Origin: Vandiemenella viatica
Taxonomy: Eukaryota > Arthropoda > Insecta > Orthoptera > Morabidae
DNA: 64,000 nt
Direction of reading: 5' to 3'
Assembly: GCA_031002005.1 (NCBI GenBank)
Contig: JARYHS010009186.1
Span: 187,824,437 to 187,888,436, forward strand
Shown here: positions 36,174 to 48,125 of the stretch, piece after piece
Layout: each line of letters begins with the position of its first letter
Numbering within the stretch: the stretch's first letter is position 1
The notes under the pieces: model-generated
What the model saw: the letters and a program-made list of their open reading frames with translations, nothing else
Database searches by the model: none
Told to the model about the DNA's origin: nothing
Program-made: the position numbers and the translations under genes

Positions 36174-36422
36174 TTTTTTATTTTATTTTTTTTATCTGCT
36201 TAACGTCTCTCTAACAGCGAGGTCTTTAGAGACGGGAAAAGATGGGGGGCAAGGAATGGGAAGGAATTCGGCATGGCCTTTTGAAGGAAGCATCCCGGCA
36301 TTTGCCTGGAGTGATTTGGGAAATCTTGGAAAACCCAAATCTGGATGCCCGGACGGGATTTCGAACAGCCGTCCTCCCGAATGCAAGGTCAGAACGCTAG
36401 CCGTTACACCACCACGCTCGGT
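36174..36422 (-). mobile_element. tRNA-derived SINE (family A) with perfect 12-bp target duplication
   Basis: AAATCGCTGTTA occurs at 36162-36173 and 36423-36434. Between them is a full minus-strand SINE: T-rich tail, GCGAGGTCTTTAGAGACGGG, GGAAGGAATTCGG, AAACCCAAATCTGGATGCCC, TTTCGAACAGCC (damaged B box), ending CACCACGCTCGG (head). Identical flanks point to a fairly recent insertion. Confidence 0.88.
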
Positions 36423-36729
36423 AAATCGCTGTTACGTGGAAGATACGAGGAAAATGAAAAACCACCCATATGGAATATTTTAAGGCATAAATTTAAGAAG
36501 GAGCGATAGTCATATGATAAGTGCCACGCATCTTTAGTACCACATATGAGGGAATTTAACATTAAAATGCAAAATACTTACAAAGTAACATTAAAGCCAT
36601 TTGAATCCGACGAAGCAAAACAGTATTCATTTTGAGATATATGAAGGATAGAAGAGTCCATTTATAAGTGAATAGTTCACACATAAAATCATGAAGTAAT
36701 GGTAATGTGTATACTAGTGAAATTGACCG

Positions 36730-36969
36730 CGGTGTAACGATTAGCGTTCTCGCCTCGCATTCGGGAGGACGGCGGTTCGAATCCCCATCCGGGCACCCAG
36801 ATTTGGGTTTTCCATGGTTTCCCCAAATCACTCCAGGCAAATGCCGGGATGCTTCCTTCAAAAGGCCATGGTCGAATTCCTTCCCATTCCTTGCCCCCAT
36901 CCTTGCCCCCCATCCTTTCCCGTCTCTAAAGACCTCGCTGTTGAGAGACGTAAAGCAGTTAAAAAAAAA
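36730..36969 (+). mobile_element. tRNA-derived SINE (family A) with perfect 12-bp target duplication
   Basis: TGAAATTGACCG lies at 36718-36729 and 36970-36981. The plus-strand SINE starts slightly truncated (CGGTGTAACGATTAGCG), has an intact B box GGTTCGAATCCCC and ends in an A run of about nine. It carries a small tandem expansion CTTGCCCCCATC near 36890-36910. Opposite in orientation to the SINE about 300 bp upstream. Confidence 0.88.
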
Positions 36970-36981
36970 ATGAAATTGACC

Positions 36982-39107
36982 GGTAGCGTCTATAAGATTG
37001 GAAGAATACATTCCCAAACAAGACTGCGATTGCCTCAGGTTTGAATCAAGGCCACACAATTAAGTATGGAAACATCAAAGTTTTTAGGATTCATTGCAAG
37101 GAAATCAATATGGATTTTCTTACATTGCAAAAACGTATTCGCTAGGAGTCAACAGATTCCATTCATGAGACCATTAGTCATCAAAGATGACTTTTCTGGA
37201 TGTGCAGTATAATTTCATCGATGAACCAAGTTTGTTGTATCTCGAGAGGATAGATACATTATTAAAGAATGAGAGTAGATTAAAGCTTATTCAAATGTTT
37301 ACTATTAAAAAGAAAAAAACAGTTCACACCTCTGACTCTGGTAAAAGTGTGTTTCAGGAGCGAAGGAGAAATAAAACCCAATGGCTCACAATTCTAAGTT
37401 ACCTTTAACAAAATTATCGTGAAATGCTAGATGGAGTTACAACAATCACAATGCTTTCTTGGAAGGATACAAAATCTAAAAATAACAGAAATGAGTAAAA
37501 GACAACTTACCTTGGTAATTAGTTCAGATGTTTGACTTGATTGCTACTTGAACTGAACTGACTGTATGTCTGTTTACTTATTATATGCTAAATCTACCAT
37601 TTCACCATTCTAGAACTGACGACCGTAAATATCATGAGACAAATTAATGAAGTCATTTTCAGGATAGTTGGGATTGAACATCACGTCTTTATGAGTGAAA
37701 TGTATTCTGTCTTGTAAACTTTCGTAACAGCACATTGCTAAATAGTAGTCGACTGACAGTCGAACCCACAAGATTGGATGTTCAATAATCACCTCCAATT
37801 TAATAGTTTGATAATCTAAACATTTCAATATCCTGTTATGCGATCCGTATCGAGAGATACTTCAACATCAGCTATGAGTGTGGCTACCACCTTTAAATCC
37901 AAGAGTAGATTAGCAATGACTGTCTCACTCATCTAAACGTATGAAATTGTGAGGGACTCCAACGATTACGTGGACCTATAAAACTGCTGAAAAGTCTGTA
38001 TGGAATAAAAAACATAGATGAACGAGGAGGATAATTTAAATATCATGATACACAAACTTATAACACCAGCACCGAAAATGGTCATCATCGGCCATACGAA
38101 TTTTCATGTGAATAGTGTTATGTCATTCACAATAGTCAAACTGCCAGAATATGAAATAATTATAAAAGAAAAAATTGGCAGAGCTTTAGTTAGAACAAGA
38201 CCACCATTACATCTACAGTTACGCTACACAAAAAAGTGAATTTAAATAACGATTTTTAAAACTAACGTAACAAACATAATCTTGTCCTATGTAATTCATC
38301 CGATAAACATTATTTAACACACTTAAATGCTCTCACATAGATTTACTGTTCACAAGCAGACATGATACTCTCTTTCAGCCTAAATGTACCTCTTTCATTA
38401 CATAAATGAAGTTATTATAACACTAGCATAATATTAACCTGCATTGCTTTTGACATTGTAACTACGGTGCAGGGAAATCGATACATGTGGGTGAATGGAT
38501 GGATTATCATCGGGTGATTTATAGCTATAAATTCCGATTGAGTGCCGAGTGCTGACGCTGATATACTATACCACATATCACAATAACCAGTCGTAAGTGC
38601 GATATTGTATCCAAATAACGCAGTTTACAAACTTCAGCAAACAGCCTACATTTTATACCATTGTAATTAGAGTCATTAAGAGTTGGCGCGCAGATAACTT
38701 CATTAACAGACCAATTAATCTGAAGGAATTAATCCAAATGCAGTTTTTACTTTTAAGCTGAGGAACAATTCAGCAAAACGCCATGGATTTCAGGTGGTAA
38801 AAAATGTTCCTTTTGGTACTCATATGTTTGAAGTAAACACAAAAATATCTATTTCTTGTTGTAAAAACGACATTATAGTATTCACTCAAAAATATATAAA
38901 ATTTAAGAAATACTAAAGAAATTATTTTTTAAAGGCAGTTTTCGCTGAGTCAATGACTATTACACACAGTGCTTTGGCTCTATGGGCGTATTATTTATTG
39001 ATAATCATATCATTTGTACCACGAGAACGTGTTTGCTATATTTATAAAGCATAATACAATTTTATGTTTCAATCTTTCCTTTTTATCTATTGCCTTCGTT
39101 CGTCCAG
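36982..39107. other. AT-rich sequence without recognised genes
   Basis: Short frames only (37187-37408, 38018-38239, 37610-37828 minus), none recognisable. Confidence 0.45.
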
Positions 39108-39138
39108 TACTTCCACCTGACGTCAGTGAACCTAATGG
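39108..39138 (+). other. Candidate 31-nt microexon
   Basis: Preceded by a good pyrimidine tract ending CTTCGTTCGTCCAG and followed by G|GTAAGAAA, matching both splice consensus sequences. One frame reads VLPPDVSEPNG across the borders and another YFHLTSVNLMGK. No compatible partner exon was identified, and a 31-nt match can occur by chance. Confidence 0.18.
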
Positions 39139-40069
39139 GTAAGAAAATACTTTACTTTGTTAAAAAATAAAAATGAAATCAAAATAATATCCTCCACAAC
39201 AACATTTTAATCTGTCCACAATGCGGATAACTGCCTTCCCTTGTTATTATGAAACAATTGACGAATAATTACACACATTTCGTATTTATTGTAATGCAAT
39301 CAACTTTATAGTGTTCTGTTCCGTTGCTATTATCTTAATACCTCATGAATACCGACAGATCCAGACGTGTGGTAACCTTTTGTCTCGAAGAGAAAAAAGA
39401 TATTAGTGGGTTTATTCTCTATTCAGATAAAAAAGAAGCTGTTTTAAATAAAAAGTAACTCAATAATCAAGTATTTAGTCGAGCTTTTATACCACGAGCC
39501 TTATAATCACATCCAGATACGAAAATTTTTATTTTAATGTAACGACTGAAATTCCTAAGATTTTGTTTAATTTCGATCTCAATGTGTTTGTCTTATTTTC
39601 TGAGCTTTTGAGCCTATTTCTGCTCTTCTGCAACCAATACTCACTTGTAATTAATGACAAACGCACCTTATTTATATTGAGCGCTTCAAATCAATATCAC
39701 ATGTAATGAATGATGAGTAGCAGTTATGAGGAATGAAACAACTATATAGCTTTGAGCAGTGCATTCACAGCTTGCTGGGATTGGTCGGTGACTTTAGAGG
39801 CGTCGCTCTCTGCTTTCTTAAAGGGATTATGCTCGTTGTACACATATTATATCGGTTATCTATATATGTTTCCAAAATGAAACATATAATAAGTATTATA
39901 AATCAAAAAACATGGAGAATTCAGATTTAAACAGTTTAAATATAGCTAACCCTTACAATTACAAATATTTGTTTGATGGCTCTTGCCACCTTTATATCAG
40001 TGACAGGGGATGAGAGGTTTGTAGGAGCAGAGTACATTCTTTTTAGAAGGGACATTAATTTATATCATA
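39139..40069. other. AT-rich sequence without recognised features
   Basis: Nothing supportable. Confidence 0.45.
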
Positions 40070-40931
40070 CTAGCGGAGTTCCCGGCGTTGCCCGGTATAG
40101 TTGGTGTAGATTTAACCGTACCGTATTTTTATTCCCGCAAAACATTTGTACAAAGTTGCATAAAATACGCGCCAACTTTTTCGGAATTAAAGTAAACTTA
40201 CATTCACCTGCCCCATACCAAGAAACTGGTGGGCTGAAGTTTATTTGCACGTATACTATTTTCATTCGTCCGAAAAGATTAATGTATATCAAGCTTCGAT
40301 AATTTGGCTAAGAAATTTCATCACTACATTACTGAACAACCCTAGATTATGTTAAAAATTTACGTTTGATTCAATTGCGAAGTGAATGGATATACTTGTG
40401 GCTCGAAACACCAGATCTTTTAACTCTGTAGATAAAATAATCAAAAATGAATCCGGAATAATATTATTGTAAACAGAAGACTAATGCTGAAGGCCAGAGA
40501 TATAGTCCAGAGATCGTGCTTAAAGAAAATCTCTGTTGTTTTTACGGCTATCATATCCCGAATTAAAGGAAAGAATACTTCAAACTATGGCTTTTAAAAA
40601 TTGAATATATCGAATTAAAAGAAAGAATACTTCATGTTTTGTTTATTGTACAAAATAGTTATTGCTATAAGTTATCTTATTGCTTTAATTAAAGGCTATG
40701 GTCAGAGACATTGTGTTGTGTGTTTAGTGCGGAGTATGCGGCATCTAGTGATTCCTCCTGTGGAATTTCTCACCATACGTTCAGAATTTCATTTAATGCT
40801 CCTACATTGTTTAACGTTGAAACATAAGACATGCCAGACAAGTGAATTAAGAAAACTCCATCGAAATCTGCCCCGTAGTTTCCGAGTTTTTATACGACCA
40901 ATATGTCCGGTTTTCGTTTTATAGATATAGA
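40070..40931 (-). mobile_element. Non-autonomous Helitron-like element (second family)
   Basis: Read on the minus strand it starts TCTATATCTATAAAACG after an A. It ends with CCGGGCAACGCCGGGAAC (a CCGG-type hairpin), then TCCGCTAG and T. TC start, hairpin, CTAG end and insertion between A and T fit Helitrons. The 5' end matches the fragment at 44217. No Rep or helicase frame. Length 862 bp. Confidence 0.6.
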
Positions 40932-41879
40932 TCACCAAAAACGTTAAAATATTTAAAAATTTATCATAGTTTTGAAATAGACAATGTGGATAATTAGTGG
41001 GTGTATCAAGTCAACTCCACTGTATTGGCTGCTTGTTTTGAGTAACACCGAACCGTCTAAGATAAAACGACGCAACAATATAATAAGACCTATCATAACT
41101 TAGCCGTCCCAATACTCAGCGACATGGAATCTCAAATAGAGAAGAATATCCAAGAAAAAACAAAGTCCTCAGTTCACTAAAGCAGATTTTAAAAAAAAAA
41201 AATCTACGAAGTAAGAAGTCAGCAATCTAGCTGTAGGCGAGTCTGGTAACCTTTACGATTCGGGGAAGCTCTCTGTACCTTCCGCTAGCTGTAGTTCTTC
41301 TTATTGCAACTTAGACTCTGCTTGCCTTTGATAAAGAAAAGTGTTCACTGAGAGACTGACGAGTGAGGAGTTTCTGCTCCTTTGTACAGCCCTCGGGCAA
41401 GAGGAAACAGTCTGGGTTGCCCCTCTCCTTGAGGCCGCCACTATAGAGTACTGATGGCGCAACACAAGTTACTTGTTGGTACGCCTGTTGGCTCTGTCCC
41501 ACTAGCGATTTGAGATTGCTATTGATAAATATCACACATTGTTGCTTCTTTACAGGCAGTTCAGCTTGCTGTAACGAAAATAGAATTATATCTGCAGCGT
41601 CATTAATTTTTTCTTTGAAATACTTTGTTCTACGATTGAACGCTTATAATAAAATATGTTGCAACCTTAATGCCCAACAATGTTAATCCTTAACGCAACA
41701 TGTCTCTGTTTCTTTTAAATGTCTTGACCGTTACCGAGCGCAGGACGTTGAAATTTACCCCTCCATGGCAACGACTGGAAGGAAGAATTGGGGTGGTTTA
41801 TCAAAGTCACAGTGTTCGTCATCATATATATTATTTCTATAAGGTGCTTTTTTGCCACAAGTCATTATCTTCCTTCATA
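40932..41879. other. Sequence without recognised features
   Basis: A GC-richer patch at 41230-41530 holds a minus-strand frame (41311-41535) without known motifs. Confidence 0.4.
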
Positions 41880-42835
41880 CCTAACAAAAATCGATGAATG
41901 AAGTATCATTTTTAAGATGAAGGTATCCGCTTTGATCATATCATATTTTAAGAAAGTAATTTTTTCAAATTCGAAATGTCAGTATTTCTGGGTTTTTTAT
42001 GTCACGAGCCATATATCTCCCTGTATACATTACTTAAATAGTTAAATAAAGTATCATTTTAAAGCTTATGATCGTCGCTTTGGTGACATCATATATTAAT
42101 ACAGGAATTTTTTGGAATTCGACTCTTAAAGGGAAAAAATATAATTAGTTTTGCAATGAGTCTTTGTGTCACGAGCCATTTATATCCCCAGATATCTAAC
42201 CGATACATATAAATGAGGTATAATTTTAAAAAATTAAGATTTTTGCCGTGGTCACATCATATTTTAAGAAAGGAATTTTTCGGAATTCGACCGTTAAAGG
42301 AAAAATTATCATTATTTCAATTAAGTATTTTTTTGATACGAGATATTTATCTCCCTTGATATCTAACAGAAATTGAGAAATGAGTTATTATTTTGGAGAG
42401 TAAAGTCTCCGCTTTGATCTAATCAGATTTTAAGAAAGGATTTTTTTTTTTTTTTTTTGGAATTCGACCCTTAAAGTGTAAAATTATCATTAATAGCGTA
42501 ACGTATTTTTTTAAATCATGAACCATCTTATCTCCCTTGATATCTAACCGAAATAGATAATTGAGCTACCATATGAAAGATTAGGCTATCTTCTTTGGCC
42601 ACGTCAGAGCTTAAGACAGGAAATTTTCCGAATTCGACCCTCCAAGGGCAAAAGTATCATTATTTACTTAACTTTTTTTGTTGTTGTTTTTGTTACGTAC
42701 CATTTATCACCGCTGACACGTAACCTAAATCGATAAATAAGGTATCATTTAAAAGATTAAGGTCATCACTCAGGCAACATTATAAATTAAGAAAGAAATT
42801 TTTCAGAATTTGACCCTTAAAGGGCAGAAGCAGTA
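41880..42835 (+). repeat. Tandem array with a unit of about 170 bp (satellite-like)
   Basis: Five to six diverged units. The GGAATTCGACCCTTAAAGGG-type anchor recurs at about 41969, 42115, 42283, 42460, 42630 and 42806, giving spacings of about 146, 168, 177, 170 and 176. Other unit landmarks are CACGAGCCATTTATCTCCC, GATATCTAACCGAAAT, ATGAGGTATCATTTTAAA and CATATTTTAAGAAAGGAATT. One unit has expanded a poly-T to about 20 near 42440-42458. Non-coding. Confidence 0.82.
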
Positions 42836-43327
42836 ATTGTGAATGTCGGGTGTATGAGACAGTTCAGAGCAAAGCTGCTAGATAGCAGTGGTACATATCA
42901 CAGAGATATTAATAAAGTGCTTCTCTGGCGTCGACTTTTGTTACGCATCTATTACACTAAACAAATAAACAATTTAAACAAATGAGGCAGTTCTTCTTTT
43001 GTACTACTACAAACCTCCAACCTTACTATTCATAGTATTCGCGAAATTTTCTCATGGCTCATCTAGTAAGTGTTACTGCAAGTGGGGATTCCTGCAATAC
43101 TGAGTGAGTTCCTTGTAACGTGTCGTAGACGGGAGAGGGAGGAACTTGCTGTCGGCCTATACTCTTCCGGAATACATCAGGGGTAGCGCCGGGCTTAACA
43201 TCCCCATCGGACGGATGAATCACCATCAACAGTGTTGTATGTCCTCACTTTATACGCACTGCCGAGATGTTTGGAGCTTAAACTAGGACTTTGATGGTGC
43301 ACGATTTGGTATTCAGTAATCGTGACA

Positions 43328-43540
43328 AAGCGTGATAGTAAAGCTCTGGTCTCGCATTCGGGTAGACGTAGGTTCGATTCACCGTCCGGCCATCCAGATT
43401 CAGATTTTCCATCGTTTCCCGAAATCACGCATGGTGAATTCCGAGATTAAGTCTTGAAAAGGTTAAAAGTCATGACCGAATTCCTTTCCTGCCTCTAATG
43501 ACTTCAACGTCGACAAGGCGTAAAGCACTAAACAAAAAGC
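43328..43540 (+). repeat. tRNA-derived SINE (family A, diverged subfamily)
   Basis: GCGTGATAGTAAAGCTCTGG head, AGGTTCGATTC B box, CCATCCAGATTCAGATTTTCC, then a tail with CTCTAATGACTTCAACGTCG and GGCGTAAAGCACTAAA. The tail matches the fragment at 103-312 in reverse, defining a subfamily. Confidence 0.7.
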
Positions 43541-43547
43541 AGTTGCG

Positions 43548-43680
43548 CACCATCACCTTTCCTTCCCTGCTGATTAAGTTCTTATGATGAAAATTCCTGC
43601 CACCACCAGGAATCGAATCGGATAACCCCGTGATACCATCACGGTGCCGTAGGAAGCTGATCTAAGCGGACGGGTACACT
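43548..43680 (-). repeat. Possible tRNA-like SINE fragment
   Basis: Minus strand CCGATTCGATTCCTGGTGG resembles a B box, followed by GGCAGGAATTTTCATCA as a short body. A-box region and tail are unclear. Confidence 0.35.
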
Positions 43681-43719
43681 TTTACAATAATGTGAATTAT
43701 TTTCTTTTGACGCGAAGTA

Positions 43720-44070
43720 TCATCAATTTCCAGCACTGGGGTTAAGGTGTGAATTGAGTGGTTATTTACACGCTGGCTGCAAGCCTGGTAAACGGAGCGA
43801 ACTACCTTAGTGCCTGCGGTGGCAGCGGCCACCTGTTAGCCGCTCCAACCCGCCGACACCTGCGCAATAATCACGAGAATCGCGCAGGAATTTAATTAGA
43901 GTGCCGCAGTGTGGACTAAATCTCACGAAGACCTCTTTGTGGTGACATGGCTGCGGGCTGTACTCACACGAAATGAAACATGGTCGACCTCTGCGGCCCC
44001 GGCTAGCTGTTAATATGAGGTCTCCCGCACCGCCGCCCCAATTGGCTGGTTCCGCAATATACTGTATGTG
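43720..44070. promoter_or_regulatory. GC-rich island (candidate regulatory element)
   Basis: Abrupt GC enrichment with GGCAGCGGCCACCTG, CCGCCGACACCTG (E-box CACCTG twice), TTTAATTAGAG near 43890 and CCGCACCGCCGCCCC. No transposon match and no convincing frame. Confidence 0.28.
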
Positions 44071-44216
44071 TCATGCTAATCAGTAGCGGTAACTGAGGCT
44101 ATCTGTTTGTTTCTCTGTTATTAACAATATTAACAATGCTATTCAAATTCAGGACATCATTTCGAAACAAATATCAACTGAGAGTTCATAACATATTTTA
44201 TAAATATTTGACAGAA

Positions 44217-44300
44217 ATATGTATCTATAAAACGAAAACCATATATATTGGTTCCAGAAAACTCAAAAATTACTGCGCAGATTTCGAAGGTGTATGCATT
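44217..44300 (+). repeat. Helitron-like 5' end fragment
   Basis: ATCTATAAAACGAAAACC, then TATATTGGTT and a GCGCAGATTTCGA block match the 5' end of the element at 40070-40931 read on the minus strand. The 3' part is absent. Confidence 0.5.
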
Positions 44301-45118
44301 GTTTTAAGATTAGACTCTGAATTGAATCGTTTGGTATATCTTATGCTTCAATGTAACATAACGCTAGAGCAGTAAGTTAAAATCTGAATGTATAGTGTGA
44401 AACACCAAAGATGAAATAGCAGCTACATCCATACGTCATAAAAAAATAATAGCCATATTATCTATCGCATGTAACGTTTTATTCCTCAAATTTTGTTTTT
44501 AGTCCTTAAACCCCCATAGACGGACGTATTTAAAGCGAAGAGGAAAATATGTAAATTAATTTTAATAATATAATCGAAAAACACCTTCCTAGAATTTCTT
44601 CGCTTTTTGAAGCTACGATTTTCGGAAGCACAGCTACAGTCTTTGATGTCTGAAAGTGAAATTATATTCGCTTTTAATAATACGTAATGTATATCTGATG
44701 GGTTTGAACATGAAAGTGACATCTGTCATATCTCTTTGACACCTTTGAGAAGTTATATCAATTCTTTTCTGTTTTCATTTTTTACTGTCATTACACTGCA
44801 TGACTGAAGACATGACGCTATTACTTCGTTTTATGTTAATAACCAAATAAAAACAGTATAAAACTTGCAAATATTTTAGATTTTTTTTGGATCTAATGGA
44901 AATAAAAGAGATTGTTTTGACATTAATCAGAACGTGTAATAATCTGCATTCCCAGATAACTGTTTCCTTTGGCTACATTGCGCAGTTTGAATTAGTTATG
45001 TGAAAATATTTACTTTTAATATTGAAAGAAAATATAAAATACACTATCCAGTCGACGAAAGTTGAAAGGAGGAAGGTATAAATTCCAAAAACATAAAAGA
45101 ACACGGTATTTGATCTTA
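44301..45118. other. AT-rich sequence without recognised features
   Basis: Nothing supportable. Confidence 0.45.
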
Positions 45119-45382
45119 TCTATATATATAAAGATGAATGTATGTATGTTTGTTTGTTTGTTTGTTCTTCATACAAATCCACAATTTTCATCCTATCTCG
45201 ATGAAACTTTGCACACTGATCCTTTGAAACAAGGAGAAAAATACTGTCTACATTTGGTTGAAAACTTATCTGTATAAATAATACATGTTGTCTCATAAAT
45301 TCGAAATACTACTGAATGGCGGTAGACAGACGCATTGGATATGGACGTCTGTATACTGCTTTTTTTTCCGTGTATCGGTCAG

Positions 45383-45462
45383 ACAGCTCAGTGGTTAAAG
45401 CGCTTGCTTACAAATGTTTAATTCGTGGTCTCCGGTTCAAATCTCCGGGGAGGCAAAGATTT
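45383..45462 (+). repeat. tRNA-like module, first Helitron copy
   Basis: CAGCTCAGTGGTTAAAGCGC and GGTCTCCGGTTCAAATCTCC are A- and B-box-like, in tRNA spacing. Part of the element, not a cellular tRNA gene. Confidence 0.65.
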
Positions 45463-45926
45463 TTAAAAATTATTCATGATCGTAGGAGTCACGCCTGGGC
45501 CGTAGGCTATGCGGATGAATGTTCAACTGCAGATATCACAAAGTTAGGGGTGCAAAGCGAGGAAAATCGTAGGTAGTCTTGCAATGTTGTAGGTGTACAC
45601 TTTTTTACGTTATATTGATCCCTCAGGGGTGATTCGGTGTCATTGTGTTTATGAAATGCAGTAATCTATCTATATACAGTATATAAAGATGAATGAATGT
45701 ATGTATGTTTGTTTGTTTGTTCTTCATACAAATCCACAGTTTTCATCCTATCTCGATGAAACTTTGCACACTTATACTTTGAAACAAGGAGAAAAATACT
45801 GTCTACATTTGGTTGAAAACTTATCTGTATAAATAATACATGTTGTCTCATAAATTCTAAATACTACTGGCTGGCGATAGACAGACGCGTTGGATATGGA
45901 CGTCTGTATACTGCTTTTCCGTGTAT

Positions 45927-46000
45927 CGGTCAGACAGCTCAGTGGTTAAAGTGCTTGCTTACAAATATTTGGGTCGTGGTCTCCGGTTTAAATCTCCTCA
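45927..46000 (+). repeat. tRNA-like module, second Helitron copy
   Basis: CAGCTCAGTGGTTAAAGTGC and GGTCTCCGGTTTAAATCTCC. The B box is slightly mutated relative to the first copy. A (GT)n tract lies just downstream near 46017-46030. Confidence 0.6.
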
Positions 46001-46357
46001 GGGGTTGATCGCGAGAGTGTGTGTGTGTGTTGTTACGTTTTGACGACCAAATGTCTATATCGATGTTGATGCAATTTGACAAGAAAATCTGTATGAAGGG
46101 CACAGGACATTTTCTCCGGTGTGTTTAATAGTTGTAGTCACGAAATTTTGAGACCTTATCGAATGGTGACAGAAATATGTTGGAAACTCTCTTCAAGAGA
46201 CTGGTTCGACGGTAGAATGATATAGTTACAGATTTCCTGTCATATTATGCCGACTCGGTGTTGTTTGGGGCCAATCCTTCGTTGCCAACAACTTTCTATA
46301 TTCAATTCTGGCAAAAAATTCTTAATCCACGCATACGAATTCGCGGGTACGAGCTAG

Positions 46358-48090
46358 TATATGTACATAGTGCAGTATGTAGTATAGTAGATATTCAATA
46401 ATTTTCAAAAATGACTGAAACATAGTTCATCCAACTAAATTATACGTGATTGCACAAAATAAAAATATATATAATACAATTATACCATTGTACCAATGTT
46501 ATAAACATTAGTTAAAACTCATATGTTAAAATAAAATTGTGTCCCAGAACAGATACTAAATGCCATTATTTTCCTAAACAATCCACATTCTTAGGGACGA
46601 ATCTCTTGGCTTATATTTCTCCTTGGATTTGCATTAAATTAAGTGTAGCATGCAGATGTATGTAGGTCAGCCTGTATTGTAAGACTGAAGATCTGCTCCG
46701 CATTTGAGTAGACGTTTGTTTGCCACTTTACCGTTCAAATAAATGTACATTATTTTATTTCCGTATAACTCTGGATATTTGCATGTTAACCTTTTTAATC
46801 TCTTTTTTTTTCTAGCATGATTGCTGATAACTTAATAGACATGTTGTAAATATAATAATTTAAAACCAAGTTAGTCGTAAAAACAAACTTACTTTTTAAG
46901 TTAATCATTTAAAATAAAAAAGTCTGTGTCGCAACATGAACTTTGTAGTAATAGAAGGCGATCTATGCGGCATAATGTAAATGCAACTACATGATCATGA
47001 AGAACAGATTTTATGCTTTCTTTTCCTCCTTTGATAACGTTTAGAAACAGTAGAATTTCATCAAAAGGGCCCGTCATAACAGACTTTCTCCAGAGAAGGG
47101 CTGTTTATTAAAATCAGGCTTCAAGCCTCTTTTTCCTCTCATTCAGCAAAAAGCCGATTTGATTTCGGGTAACGTCATCCATATAACAGCTTTTCATAGC
47201 TTCAGCCGACTGGAATAGCCGTTATCGAAATCTAATGCAGCAGATACAAGCTTATCACGGAACAACTTAATGTGATGTTTATCGCACTTAGGTTCTGAAT
47301 TTGAAATTATCAATGAGAATATCCAAAATTAGTTTTTATGATTATCTACACGGAGGAAGACTGAGTAATACTCTTAATGGAATTATGCTGTGTTGACCAC
47401 TTATCGCCTATGTCTGTTGGTAGCTTGAAGAGGCCCTCATCACCTCTACGAGCGGTTCAGAATCATGAGAGTGTTTACCACTTACCACCTCTTATGATTT
47501 AATCAACTTACAAAGCGATACAATTAAGTTAATTGTATGTTTCCTGATTGCAATCAAGATAGACTTTAATATCGTTAGTGGGAGAGTCTCAACCGTAAAT
47601 ATCTTCCCTAGTTAATATCTAACTTAGTTCTAGTTCACCAGACTGCTCTGAAAAGGAGGTTGGTTGCTTTATATCGGCTTTTTGATGAGTTATTAAGGGT
47701 GAAAGTGCCTTTCACCACGTATTTTTTTTATTTTTGTGCATTTGGTTATATACCAAACAGGCACATACACATTGTGATACACATAAGTTACCAAAAACAT
47801 GAACTTCAATAGTTTTCGTACTGTCATTAATAATTCCAGTACTTACATCCTTAAGCCACTATTTTTAACGGAGGTTGCCAGTTTCATTTGTTAATATTGT
47901 TGGGTATCTACAGGATACTGGAAGCCTTCATTAAATATAGTACTATGTGACAGTTATAAAACTAGACAATACACAGTATGTTAAAAAATAAAAAACACTT
48001 CAAACCATTGCGAGCAGTAACAGTTAGTTTAATGATGTTTAGCAGCAAATTTTACCAAAATTAAGGTACATTTTTAAATCATCCATCTTA
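46358..48090. other. AT-rich sequence without recognised features
   Basis: No supportable genes or paired repeats. Confidence 0.45.
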
Positions 48091-48094
48091 TGCC

Positions 48095-48102
<8 letters not shown>

Positions 48103-48125
<23 letters not shown>

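Larger units (their letters stand above)
45119..46357 (+). mobile_element. Non-autonomous Helitron-like element with tandem 5' duplication
   Basis: Starts A|TCTATATATATAAAG at 45119 and ends CGCGGGTACGAGCTAG|T at 46357. The 5' part is present twice: 45119-45664 (no 3' end) and about 45665-46357 (complete). Both repeat GTTTGTTTGTTTG, TCTCGATGAAACTTTGCAC, TTGAAACAAGGAGAAAAATA and the tRNA-like module. The second copy carries the 3' block TTGACAAGAAAATCTG and the terminal hairpin. Collinear with 27583-29132. Non-coding. Confidence 0.65.

Noticed and set aside
41880..42835. CRISPR-like array
   Set aside because: Units are diverged tandem copies without short identical repeats and unique spacers, and the DNA is eukaryotic.
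45383..46000. Functional tRNA genes
   Set aside because: A- and B-box-like sequences occur, but no full cloverleaf or acceptor stem is visible. The module repeats with the Helitron copies and is mutated between them.
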